Position numbers and translations under genes: made by a program. Below are positions 17,700 to 25,055 of a stretch of 64,000 bases of DNA, piece by piece (the stretch's first letter is position 1; each line of letters begins with the position of its first letter). The notes below the pieces were generated by a model, which was not told the origin of the DNA, did not search any database, and saw only the letters and a list, made by a program, of their open reading frames with translations. This DNA comes from Afipia sp. (GTDB taxonomy: Bacteria > Pseudomonadota > Alphaproteobacteria > Rhizobiales > Xanthobacteraceae): NCBI GenBank assembly GCA_024707075.1, contig JANQAK010000001.1:372001-436000 (forward strand), in the 5' to 3' direction.

Positions 17700-18127
17700 C
17701 TGTGCCCGGTATCCCGCATACCGGTCCGCAGCTCGCCGTCAGCGCCGGGATTTTCCGGGAGGGCAAGATCCTGCTGGTCCGCCGCGCCCGCGACCCGGCC
17801 CGGGGCGTCTACACCTTTCCCGGCGGCCGGGTGGAATTCGGCGAAAGCCTTACCGAGGCATTGGCGCGCGAGATCCGCGAGGAAACCGGCCTCACGATCG
17901 AGATTGCCGGCCTGATCGGCTATCGCGAGGCGCTGCCGGGGCGAACCGGCGGCCACGGCCATTTCGTCATCCTGCCGTTTGCCGCCCGCTGGGTCGCCAA
18001 TGAAGTCGCGCTCAATGACGAACTGGACGACGCCAGGTGGCTGCCGCCCGGCGCGCTGGGCGGTCTCCCGATCACCCACGGGCTGGAGGACACCATCCGC
18101 TCCGCCTCCGCCATGCTCGGAATATAG
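17696..18127 (+). CDS. MutT-type Nudix hydrolase
   Basis: 143 residues from GTG 17696. A complete Nudix box GGRVEFGESLTEALAREIREETGL is present (shown in two parts: GGRVEFGESLTEALAR and EIREETGL), preceded by LLVRRARDPARGVYTFP and followed by the WLPPGAL segment typical of the MutT-like CoA/NTP group. The substrate is not predictable. Translationally coupled (four-base overlap) to the upstream hypothetical gene. Confidence 0.9.
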   Translation: MTVPGIPHTGPQLAVSAGIFREGKILLVRRARDPARGVYTFPGGRVEFGESLTEALAREIREETGLTIEIAGLIGYREALPGRTGGHGHFVILPFAARWVANEVALNDELDDARWLPPGALGGLPITHGLEDTIRSASAMLGI

Positions 18128-18185
18128 CTCCGCCGCCTGCCGCCGCCTTGCTTCCGGCCGTTTGAACGGGCATAGGACGGCCTTC

Positions 18186-18563
18186 ATGCTGAAGCGGATT
18201 TTCGCGGTTTTTCTGATGCTCGCTGTGGCTGGTCCGGTCTCGGTCCGGGCCCAGGACGCGGCTGCGCCGTTCGACGGTGACCTGCAACGGCTGGCCGAAA
18301 TCCTCGGCACGCTGCATTACCTGCGCGGAATTTGCGGCACCAACGAAGGCCAGAAATGGCGCTCCGAAATGCAGGCGCTAATCGATGCCGAGACCCCGAG
18401 CGGCGAGCGCCGCAGCCGGATGATCGCGAGCTTCAACCGCGGCTATAACGGGTTCCAGCAGACCTACCGCACCTGCACGCCCGCCGCGAATGTCGCCATC
18501 CGCCGCTACCTGGAAGAAGGCTCGAAAATCTCGCGCGACCTGACGGCGCGCTACGCCAACTGA
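18186..18563 (+). CDS. TIGR02301-type exported protein
   Basis: 125 residues from the ATG at 18186. The signal peptide MLKRIFAVFLMLAVAGPVSV is cleaved near VRAQ; the mature part LAEILGTLHYLRGICGTNEG, WRSEMQALIDAE and ASFNRGYNGFQQTYRTCT is characteristic of the alphaproteobacterial TIGR02301 family. Two conserved Cys suggest a periplasmic disulfide. Function unknown. It lies 58 bases after the Nudix gene, probably in the same transcript. Confidence 0.85.
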   Translation: MLKRIFAVFLMLAVAGPVSVRAQDAAAPFDGDLQRLAEILGTLHYLRGICGTNEGQKWRSEMQALIDAETPSGERRSRMIASFNRGYNGFQQTYRTCTPAANVAIRRYLEEGSKISRDLTARYAN

Positions 18564-18757
18564 ATTTTCCACTGAATTTTCTTGGGACGGTTTTCCGCGG
18601 TCCGCCGAAAATGCAGCAAATAGTGGGCTAACTTGCCTTCGCTCCATTAACCTTTCCTAAAGAACTGCCTCGCCCGCTCCGTCCTGCATGCTAATGCTCT
18701 GTGCAGTTTCAACCGTGCAGTCCGACCGGACACGCGTTCCACAGGCCATTTGATTTT

Positions 18758-19024
18758 ATGTCGCATCCTTCGCATTGGACTTCCGCGCGCGATCTTCTGC
18801 CCGATCAGGACCAGAAGCGCGCTGCCCTCAATTATCTCAACGAGGCATGGGCGGAAGCGCGCCACGATGGCGTCGATGGCGACTGCCTGGCGCAGGCGAG
18901 CCTGTTCGCCGCGTTCGCGGAACTGGTGAGCACCTATGGCGAAGACGCGGTGGCGAAGTTCGTCGAGGGCCTCGCCGGCCGGATTCGCAGCGGCGAATTT
19001 TCGGTGGTCGAGTTCAGGCAGTAA
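18758..19024 (+). CDS. conserved small hypothetical protein (88 aa)
   Basis: An 88-residue soluble protein (MSHPSHWTSARDLLPDQDQ ... FVEGLAGRIRSGEFSVVEFRQ). The ATG at 18758 is preferred over an upstream in-frame start because the upstream residues look like untranslated leader. Predominantly helical, acidic, no signal peptide. Upstream at 18647-18662 is a CtrA-like sequence (TTAA-N7-TAAA). The function is not recognised. Confidence 0.7.
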   Translation: MSHPSHWTSARDLLPDQDQKRAALNYLNEAWAEARHDGVDGDCLAQASLFAAFAELVSTYGEDAVAKFVEGLAGRIRSGEFSVVEFRQ

Positions 19025-19166
19025 GCGGTTTTCCTGTTCAATCCCCAGTTCTCGCGCTCGACGCCTGGGTCATAGGACTGCGCGCAATCTCTCGCCGTCG
19101 TCCCGGCCAACGCCGGGACCCGTTGGCTCTGAATGTCGGGCACTGAGCTGGTCACACTTACTGGTC
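19025..19166. other. intergenic sequence preceding the repeat island
   Basis: No gene seen. The stretch 19098-19125 (cgtcccggccaacgccgggac) is a degenerate family D stem-loop; the rest shows nothing identifiable. Confidence 0.4.
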
Positions 19167-19196
19167 GTCATGGCCGGGCTTGACCCGGCCATCCAC
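19167..19196. repeat. family C palindromic half-module
   Basis: GTC, then stem ATGGCCGGG/CCCGGCCAT around CTTGA, then CCAC. It is identical in grammar to the copies at 7325, 34612 and 51550, and lies directly next to a family A element. Confidence 0.85.
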
Positions 19197-19203
19197 CTCC
19201 ACC

Positions 19204-19324
19204 GTCATTCCGGGGCGCGAGCAGCTTTGCGAGCGAACCCGGAATCCATCTTCGCGGTCGCGGCTCCGAATATCTGTCGTATGGATTCCGGGCCCGCGTC
19301 CAAGGGGACGCGTCCCGGAATGAC
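19204..19324. repeat. family A paired palindromic element (empty copy 1)
   Basis: Two inverted half-modules, each starting GTCATTCCGGG and ending CCCGGAATCCAT, around a ~30-base centre (ttcgcggtcgcggctccgaa...). The left loop is GCGCGAGCAGCTTTGCGAGC; the right half is its inverted counterpart with a different loop. The 19890 copy shares centre and ends; the 20545 copy has a different, shorter centre. Confidence 0.9.
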
Positions 19325-19449
19325 GTGGTGTGAGCACTTGCGTGCTTGCGATGCGCCGGTTCCTATTCAATTGTCAGACAGCCACTTTCATTCGCGCATC
19401 CATTCGCGCACGCGCAATCGCTCTCGCGCCATGCGCGAGGTGGGCTTTC

Positions 19450-19830
19450 AGTGTCACCCCTCAAAACAACGAGGGGCATGGAGCGCCGCGAGGCGCACCT
19501 TGTCTTCGTTTCACTTCCGGCATCGCTTGCGAGGCGATGAAACTCCGGAAGCGCATCGCCTTGCGGCGCTCCATTGCGGCGATTTTGGGCGAGAGGACCG
19601 TACTTCCGGGTCAGGACGGGCGCGGCGCGCCCTGATCCGGCGGGATTTCCCCGCCTTCATCCTGTCCTCGTCCAGCCGCTGACGGCAGAGCCACGTAGTT
19701 GGCCCGGACGGTGACCCCAGCCTCCCGGGCATGTGTGTGCGAAACACACGCGCAGGCGCCGCATCCTGCTCCGCTCTACGAGCGCCCTCGAGAAGCGCCC
19801 CTCACGAACAGGACCCGCTGAACGTAAGGC
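19450..19830. other. highly structured non-coding block (candidate multi-copy element or RNA)
   Basis: No credible protein. Visible structure: hairpin CCCCTC/GAGGGG (19457-19476); a three-level nested stem in which 19480-19495 pairs with 19557-19572 (one mismatch), 19514-19520 with 19545-19551, and 19521-19526 with 19534-19539; palindrome GGGCGCG-G-CGCGCCC (19618-19632); hairpin GGCGGG/CCCGCC (19639-19655); hairpin GTGTG/CACAC (19735-19749). The surrounding repeats are of other families. Its identity is unknown. Confidence 0.45.
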
Positions 19831-19889
19831 CGATCTTGAGCGCGGGAATTCGTATCCCCATCACGAAATGTTGCAGGAGTCGTCTCCCC

Positions 19890-20009
19890 GTCATTCCGGG
19901 GCGCGAGCATCTTCGCGAGCGAACCCGGAATCCATCTTCGCGGTCGCGGCCCGAATTTCTGTCGGATGGATTCCGGGCCCGCGCCCAAGAGGGCGCGTCC
20001 CGGAATGAC
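19890..20009. repeat. family A paired palindromic element (empty copy 2)
   Basis: Same organisation and nearly the same sequence as the copy at 19204: GTCATTCCGGGG half, centre of about 30 bases (cggtcgcggcccgaatttct...), inverted half ending CCCGGAATGAC. Confidence 0.9.
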
Positions 20010-20118
20010 GAACTCCCGGGATGACGAAACGGGAAATCACCCGGAGCGCAAGATGAACACGGCAAGACAGGACCCCGGATTGTGCTGGGCTCCATCCGGG
20101 CTACGTTTGCTCAAGATC

Positions 20119-20511
20119 GTCATTCCGGGGTGCGCGTCTTCGCGCGAGCCCGGAATCCATCCCTTGTGCTCATGATGGCCTATTACGTCTACCTGCTCGC
20201 GAGCAAGAAGAACGGCACGCTCTATCTCGGCGTGACAAACAATATCGTCAGACGCATATACGAACACAAAACCAAGGTCGTCGATGGCTTCACAACGCGA
20301 TATGGCGTGGACAAGCTGGTCTGGTTTGAAATTTACGACGACGCGCTCACCGCTATCGCGCGCGAGAAGGAACTGAAGAAATGGCGCAGGGATTGGAAAA
20401 TTCGTTTGATCGAAGAAAATAATCTTGAATGGATTGATCTCTATCCCGAGATTTCCAGCTAATCTCGATGATGGATTCCGGATCTGCGCCAGAGGCGCAT
20501 CCCGGAATGCC
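20119..20511. mobile_element. family A palindromic element carrying a GIY-YIG nuclease gene
   Basis: The left half-module (20119-20161, GTCATTCCGGGG ... CGGAATCCATC) and right half-module (20470-20511, GATGGATTCCGG ... CCCGGAATGCC) are inverted copies of the family A half. The ~30-base centre of empty copies is replaced here by an intact nuclease gene that fills the space almost exactly: the start codon is 10 bases after the left half and the stop 7 bases before the right half. The right end has GGCAT where other copies have GTCAT. Confidence 0.8.
20172..20462 (+). CDS. GIY-YIG endonuclease (UvrC-N/URI type), inside palindromic element
   Basis: 96 residues, a single-domain GIY-YIG protein. 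The two signature strands are VYLLA (6-10) and LYLGVT (17-22); the catalytic Arg lies in NNIVRRIYEH (23-32), and the metal-ligand Glu in REKELKKWRRDWK (64-76). All key residues are present, so activity is plausible. It starts at one of two adjacent ATGs (20172 or 20175) and ends in a short acidic tail. Base composition (about 48% GC) is much lower than the window average, which fits acquired DNA. It is flanked on both sides by inverted family A half-modules. Confidence 0.88.
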   Translation: MMAYYVYLLASKKNGTLYLGVTNNIVRRIYEHKTKVVDGFTTRYGVDKLVWFEIYDDALTAIAREKELKKWRRDWKIRLIEENNLEWIDLYPEISS

Positions 20512-20544
20512 CCGTTGAAAATCCATGCCGACAATCGCGAAATC

Positions 20545-20644
20545 GTCATTCCGGGGCGCGAGCACAGCGAGCGAGCCCGGAATCCATAACGACAGGAAGA
20601 CTGGATTCCGGGCCCGCGCCCAAGAGGGCGCGTCCCGGAATGAC
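20545..20644. repeat. family A paired palindromic element (empty copy 3)
   Basis: Left half GTCATTCCGGGGCGCGAGCA ... CCCGGAATCCAT, a shorter centre (aacgacaggaagac), and right half GGATTCCGGGCCCGCGCC ... CCCGGAATGAC. Confidence 0.9.
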
Positions 20645-20714
20645 GAACCCGAAGATCGCACTGGAAGCACGTCCCCGAATGACGAGCCCGAAGATCACAC
20701 CGGAAGCACGTCCC
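20639..20714. repeat. 39-bp tandem repeat, two units
   Basis: Units 20639-20677 and about 20678-20714 share aatgacga.cccgaagatc and .cac.ggaagcacgtccc with few mismatches. The unit begins with the AATGAC end of the adjacent family A element and a third partial end (cccgga) abuts the pyrC stop codon. It looks like tandem growth from a repeat end. Confidence 0.7.
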
Positions 20715-20718
20715 GGAG

Positions 20719-22053
20719 CTACACCTTCAGCGTTTCCAGAAACCGCACCGTCTCGCCGGTCGATGGCGTGGCCAATTCGCCCTGCCACATCACCCGCCGC
20801 CCGCGCACGAAGGTGCCGACCGGCCAGCCCTTCACCTTCATGCCGTCATAGGGCGTCCAGCCCGCGCGCGAAGCCACCCATTTGTTGGTGATGGTTTCCT
20901 CGCGCTTCATGTCGACGATGGTGAAGTCGGCGTCGTAGCCCGCCGCGATGCGGCCCTTGCAGGCGATGTTGAACAGCCGCGCCGGGCCTGCGCTGGTGAG
21001 ATCGACGAAGCGCGCCAGCGACAGTTTCCCCGCATTCACATGATCCAGCATCACCGGCACCAGCGTCTGCACGCCGGTCATGCCCGAGGGCGATGCCGGA
21101 TAGGTCTTGTCCTTTTCTTCCAGCGTATGCGGCGCGTGGTCGGAGCCGAGCACGTCGATGATGCCCTGTTCGACGCCACGCCAGATGCCGGCGCGGTGAC
21201 GGGCATCGCGCACCGGCGGATTCATCTGCGCCAGCGTGCCGAGGCGCTCATAGGCCTCGGGGGCCGCGAGCGTCAGGTGATGCGGCGTCGCCTCGCAGGA
21301 GGCGACGTCCTTGTGGTCGCGCAGATATTCGATCTCTTCCTTGGTCGAGATATGCAGCACATGGATGCGCTTGCCGGTCTCGCGCGCGATATTCACCAGT
21401 CGTTGCGTCGCCATCAGCGCCGCGACCTCGTCGCGCCACACCGGATGCGAACGCGGATCGCCCTCGATGCGCAGATGCTTGCGGTCGTTGAGGCGATATT
21501 CGTCCTCCGCATGAAACGCCGCGCGGCGGCGGATCACCTTGAAGATGCGCCGCAGGCTTTCGTCGTCCTCCACCAGCAGCGTGCCGGTCGAGGAGCCGAT
21601 GAACACTTTCACGCCTGCGCAGCCCGGCGCGCGTTCGAGATCGGGCAGATGGTTGACGTTCTCGCGCGTGCCGCCGATGAAGAAGGCGTAGTCGCAATGC
21701 ATCCGGTGATGCCCGGCCGTCACTTTGGCGGTGAAGGCTTCTTCCGTGACCGTCAGCGGATTGGTGTTCGGCATTTCGAACACGGCGGTGACGCCGCCCA
21801 TCACGGCGCTGCGCGATCCGGTTTCCAGATCTTCCTTGTGGGTGAGACCCGGTTCGCGGAAATGCACCTGCGTGTCCATCACGCCGGGCAGGATATGCAG
21901 CCCCTTGCAATCGATGACTTCGCCCGCGCTGGCCCCGCCGAGTGAACCGATCTCGGCAATGCGGCCATCGGTGATGCCAATGTCCCTCACGCCTTCGCCG
22001 TCCTGATTGACGACGGTGCCGGATTTTAGAATCACATCAAATGTCTGGGCCAA
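20719..22053 (-). CDS. pyrC: dihydroorotase
   Basis: 444 residues of the amidohydrolase fold. Metal site: DTQVHFREPG (HxH), KVFIGSSTGTL (carboxylated Lys), LHISTKEE (His), EATPHHLTL (His) and SDHAPHTLEEK (Asp). It hydrolyses and forms dihydroorotate in pyrimidine synthesis. This is the long class I type; allantoinase-like paralogues differ around the SDHAPH segment. The stop codon lies at the edge of the repeat island. Start ATG 22053 (MAQTFDVILKSG). Divergent from ygfZ, 162 bases away. Confidence 0.9.
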   Translation of the reverse strand: MAQTFDVILKSGTVVNQDGEGVRDIGITDGRIAEIGSLGGASAGEVIDCKGLHILPGVMDTQVHFREPGLTHKEDLETGSRSAVMGGVTAVFEMPNTNPLTVTEEAFTAKVTAGHHRMHCDYAFFIGGTRENVNHLPDLERAPGCAGVKVFIGSSTGTLLVEDDESLRRIFKVIRRRAAFHAEDEYRLNDRKHLRIEGDPRSHPVWRDEVAALMATQRLVNIARETGKRIHVLHISTKEEIEYLRDHKDVASCEATPHHLTLAAPEAYERLGTLAQMNPPVRDARHRAGIWRGVEQGIIDVLGSDHAPHTLEEKDKTYPASPSGMTGVQTLVPVMLDHVNAGKLSLARFVDLTSAGPARLFNIACKGRIAAGYDADFTIVDMKREETITNKWVASRAGWTPYDGMKVKGWPVGTFVRGRRVMWQGELATPSTGETVRFLETLKV

Positions 22054-22215
22054 ATCTCAAAAACTCGTCTGGTGGAAAGTGATTTCTGCATGGCCAATGC
22101 GACAACCGGATGGCCGCGCGGCCTTGTTGTCCGCACCTTAGCGCCTTACGTTGCCATGTAATATCTGACAGGCGAATTTCCCCAAAGAACTTCGAGAAAG
22201 TCCCGAGAAAACACC

Positions 22216-23112
22216 ATGAAAGCAGCGTTTTTGCCGGATCGCGGCGTGGTCAAGGTCAGCGGCGAGGATGCCCGTAAATTCCTGGACGGCCTCGTCACCA
22301 CGAATATCGGGCTGGTCGGGCCCGGGCTGGGCCGGTTCGGCGCATTGCTGACGCCGCAGGGCAAGATCATCGCGGATTTTCTGGTGACCGAAGCGCCTGA
22401 AACCCATGGCGGCGGCTTCGTGTTCGACGTTCCGCTGGCGCTCGCGCAGGCCTTCGCCGACCGTCTCGGCATCTACAAACTGCGGGCGAAGATCGCCATC
22501 GAGAACCTGTCCTCGCAGCTTGGCGTGCTCGCAGTGTGGGACGGCACCCCAGTGGCAAAGCCTGACCTCGCGTTCGAGGACCCGCGCGATCCGCAGCTCG
22601 GCTGGCGGCTGTTTGTGCCTGACGATCTCGCGGGCGAAACGGCGGCGGCGATCGGCGCGGAACTCGGCGACAGTGAGGCTTACGAGGCCCATCGCATCGC
22701 CTGCGGCGCGCCGCGCGGCGGCATCGATTTCATCTACGGCGACGCCTTTCCGCACGAAACCAACATGGACCGCCTGCACGGCGTCGATTTCGACAAGGGC
22801 TGTTACGTCGGGCAGGAAGTTGTGTCGCGGATGCAGCATCGCGGCACCGCGCGGACGCGGACCGTGCGCGTGCGTCTGGACGCGTCGGTTCCCGAAGTCG
22901 GCCTGCCTGTCACCGCGGGCGACAAGCCGGTCGGCACCATGGGCTCGTCCGCCAACGGTCTTGGCCTCGCGCTGCTGCGGATCGATCGGGTGGCCGATGC
23001 GCTCGACGCCGGATTGACATTGACGGCGGGCGGGCTGCCGCTCGGCATCGTTGCCCCCGACGACATCAAGACCGCGCCGCAGAAAGTCTCGATATCGAAA
23101 GCCTCGGCATGA
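22216..23112 (+). CDS. ygfZ: folate-binding protein YgfZ (iron-sulfur cluster biogenesis)
   Basis: 298 residues related to GcvT. The diagnostic KGCYVGQEVVSRMQHRGTART segment carries Cys196. YgfZ binds tetrahydrofolate and helps assemble or repair certain 4Fe-4S enzymes. First gene of a tight cluster: its stop overlaps the start of tag by ATGA. A hydrophobic start (MKAAFLPDRGVVKVSGEDARKF) is normal for the family and not a signal peptide. Confidence 0.9.
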   Translation: MKAAFLPDRGVVKVSGEDARKFLDGLVTTNIGLVGPGLGRFGALLTPQGKIIADFLVTEAPETHGGGFVFDVPLALAQAFADRLGIYKLRAKIAIENLSSQLGVLAVWDGTPVAKPDLAFEDPRDPQLGWRLFVPDDLAGETAAAIGAELGDSEAYEAHRIACGAPRGGIDFIYGDAFPHETNMDRLHGVDFDKGCYVGQEVVSRMQHRGTARTRTVRVRLDASVPEVGLPVTAGDKPVGTMGSSANGLGLALLRIDRVADALDAGLTLTAGGLPLGIVAPDDIKTAPQKVSISKASA

Positions 23113-23732
23113 GGAGTGCGCGCCTGCATGACGACGGCCTGCGTCGCTGTCCGTGGCCGGGAGACGACCCGTTGTACATGGCCTATCACGACACCGAATG
23201 GGGCGTTCCGGAATACGACGACCGCGCGCTGTTCGAGAAACTGATCCTCGACGGCTTTCAGGCCGGGCTGTCGTGGATCACGATCCTGCGCAAGCGCGAC
23301 AACTTCCGCAAAGCCTTCGACGATTTCGAGCCATCGAAGATCGCGCGCTACAGCGACAAGAAGGTCGCGGCGCTGATGAGCGACGCCGGCATCGTGCGCA
23401 ACCGCGCCAAGATCGAAGGCACGATCAACAGCGCGAAGTCCTACCTGAAGATCATGGAGGAGGGTCCGGGATTTTCTGCTTTCCTGTGGGACTTCCTCGA
23501 CGGCAAGCCGAAGGTGAACAATTTCAAGACCACGGCGTCGGTCCCTGCGTCGACGCCGGTCTCGATCAAGATGTCGAAGGCGTTGCTCGGCCACGGCTTC
23601 AAGTTCGTCGGCCCGACCATCGTCTACGCCTTCATGCAGGCCACCGGCATGGTCAACGACCATCTCGTGACGTGCCACTGCCACGACACCTGCGGCAAGA
23701 TAAAAAAGCCGCAGCGCAAAATATCGAAATGA
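23109..23732 (+). CDS. tag: DNA-3-methyladenine glycosylase I
   Basis: 207 residues. Zinc ligands are Cys14 (RRCPWPGDD), His27 (YHDTEWG), and His185/Cys189 (HLVTC). DTEWGVPEYDDRALFEKL and ILDGFQAGLSWITILRKRD are the family's binding-pocket segments. It removes 3-methyladenine from DNA in base-excision repair. The ATG overlaps the ygfZ stop, and its own stop overlaps the next start (ATGA), indicating an operon with coupled translation. Confidence 0.93.
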   Translation: MRSARLHDDGLRRCPWPGDDPLYMAYHDTEWGVPEYDDRALFEKLILDGFQAGLSWITILRKRDNFRKAFDDFEPSKIARYSDKKVAALMSDAGIVRNRAKIEGTINSAKSYLKIMEEGPGFSAFLWDFLDGKPKVNNFKTTASVPASTPVSIKMSKALLGHGFKFVGPTIVYAFMQATGMVNDHLVTCHCHDTCGKIKKPQRKISK

Positions 23733-24343
23733 CCGCGAAGAAGTTCTCCCCCTCGAAAGCCGGCCGCGCCTGGCAGCGCATGCTGTCGGGCCGCCGCCTC
23801 GACCTGCTCGATCCCTCACCGCTCGACATCGAGATCGAGGACATCGCGCACGGTCTCGCGCGCGTCGCGCGCTGGAACGGCCAGACCCACGGCGCGCATA
23901 TTTTTTCCGTCGCCCAGCACACGCTGCTGGTGGAAGCCGTGCTGCGCAAACAGTCGCCGCGGGTCGATCATCGCGTGCGGTTGGCGGCGATGCTGCACGA
24001 CGCGCCGGAATACGTCATCGGCGACATGATCTCGCCGTTCAAGGCGGTGATCGGTGGCTCCTACAAGATCGTCGAAAAGCGGCTGCTGTCCGCGATCCAT
24101 ATTCGTTTTGGTTTGCCCGCGATCCTGCCCGCCGAGATCGAAGGGCAGATCAAGGCGGCGGACATGGGCGCGGCCTATCTTGAGGCGACGCATCTGGCCG
24201 GCTTCGCCGAGACTGAGGCAAAACGCCTGTTCGGCCGCGACCCGAAGCTGCCCGCTATCACCGAAAAGGACTACGTGACGCCGTGGTCCGCCGGGCGGGC
24301 CGAAAAGCAGTTTCTCGCGCGATTCAAGGTCCTGCTGGGATAG
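23729..24343 (+). CDS. HD-domain phosphohydrolase (YfbR-like)
   Basis: 204 residues from the ATG at 23729, which overlaps the tag stop; a much longer open frame upstream is a shadow of tag. Metal residues His64, His90-Asp91 and Asp99 follow the HD pattern (VAQHTLLV, MLHDAPEYVIGDMISPFK). YfbR-like enzymes are 5'-nucleotidases on dNMPs, so a nucleotide-pool role beside a DNA glycosylase is reasonable but inferred. Confidence 0.88.
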   Translation: MTAKKFSPSKAGRAWQRMLSGRRLDLLDPSPLDIEIEDIAHGLARVARWNGQTHGAHIFSVAQHTLLVEAVLRKQSPRVDHRVRLAAMLHDAPEYVIGDMISPFKAVIGGSYKIVEKRLLSAIHIRFGLPAILPAEIEGQIKAADMGAAYLEATHLAGFAETEAKRLFGRDPKLPAITEKDYVTPWSAGRAEKQFLARFKVLLG

Positions 24344-24401
24344 CCCGCACGTTGGCGATCCGGCGGAGGCCAGCCTATAATGGCGGCCAAAAGGGAACGC
24401 C

Positions 24402-24908
24402 ATGATTCACGTCTGCTCGCTTGCCGCCCTGCCCGCGACCGTCGAGGCGACCGGCGCACGCCATATCCTGACCGTGATGGCCAATGTCGCTCAGGTGGTG
24501 CGTCCGGCATCGGTGCAGGAGGCCAATCACCTGCGCATCCAGATGGACGACATCAACGAGCCGGCGGACGGCTTCGTCGCGCCGTCCCACGACCATGTCG
24601 AACAGGCGCTTGCCTTCATCCGCAAGTGGGATCGCGCCGCGCCGATGGTCATTCACTGCTACGCCGGGATCAGCCGCTCCACAGCGAGCGCCTTCATGGC
24701 GGCCTGCGCGCTCAATCCGCACCGCGACGAATTCTCCATCGCGCGTCAGATCCGCGCCGCCTCGCCGACCGCCTATCCCAATCGCCTGATCGTCACGCTG
24801 GCGGACAAGGTGCTGGGCCGCAACGGGCGGATGGTCCGTGCTCTCGACGGCATGGGTCCGGGCAACATGACCATCGAGGGCCGGCCGTTCCGCGTGGAGA
24901 TCGAATGA
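24402..24908 (+). CDS. protein tyrosine phosphatase-like protein (dual-specificity type)
   Basis: 168 residues. The signature HCYAGISRSTA contains the nucleophile Cys86 and Arg92 (C-x5-R); the upstream acidic segment LRIQMDDINEPADG may supply the general acid. These small bacterial enzymes dephosphorylate phosphotyrosine or other phosphoesters. It lies 58 bases downstream of the HD gene on the same strand, so probably in the ygfZ-tag-HD operon. A family B repeat follows its stop codon. Confidence 0.85.
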   Translation: MIHVCSLAALPATVEATGARHILTVMANVAQVVRPASVQEANHLRIQMDDINEPADGFVAPSHDHVEQALAFIRKWDRAAPMVIHCYAGISRSTASAFMAACALNPHRDEFSIARQIRAASPTAYPNRLIVTLADKVLGRNGRMVRALDGMGPGNMTIEGRPFRVEIE

Positions 24909-24926
24909 GAGAGCGCCCTCTGCGCC

Positions 24927-25030
24927 GTCATCCTGAGGAGCCGAAGCGCAGCGAAGGCCTCGAAGGGCGACGGCGTTATGCTTGCGTCCGCATCCTTCGA
25001 GGCTCGCAAGAGCTCGCACCTCAGGATGAC
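24927..25030. repeat. family B palindromic element
   Basis: Begins GTCATCCTGAGG and ends CCTCAGGATGAC, with inner segments CTTCGAGGCTCGCAAGAGC and GAAGGCCTCGAAGGGCGAC. Other copies are at 31962, 36524 and 59431. It lies between the phosphatase gene and nadQ. Confidence 0.85.
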
Positions 25031-25055
25031 GGCCTCAGAATCATGTTCAAACGCT

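Noticed and set aside
19167..20714. CRISPR array
   Set aside because: Repeats here are large inverted pairs with irregular spacing, not short direct repeats with equal spacers, and no cas gene is present.
23153..23728. N-terminal extension of the HD phosphohydrolase gene across tag
   Set aside because: The extension is a shadow frame of tag; the ATG at 23729 overlaps the tag stop in the ATGA style seen throughout this operon.
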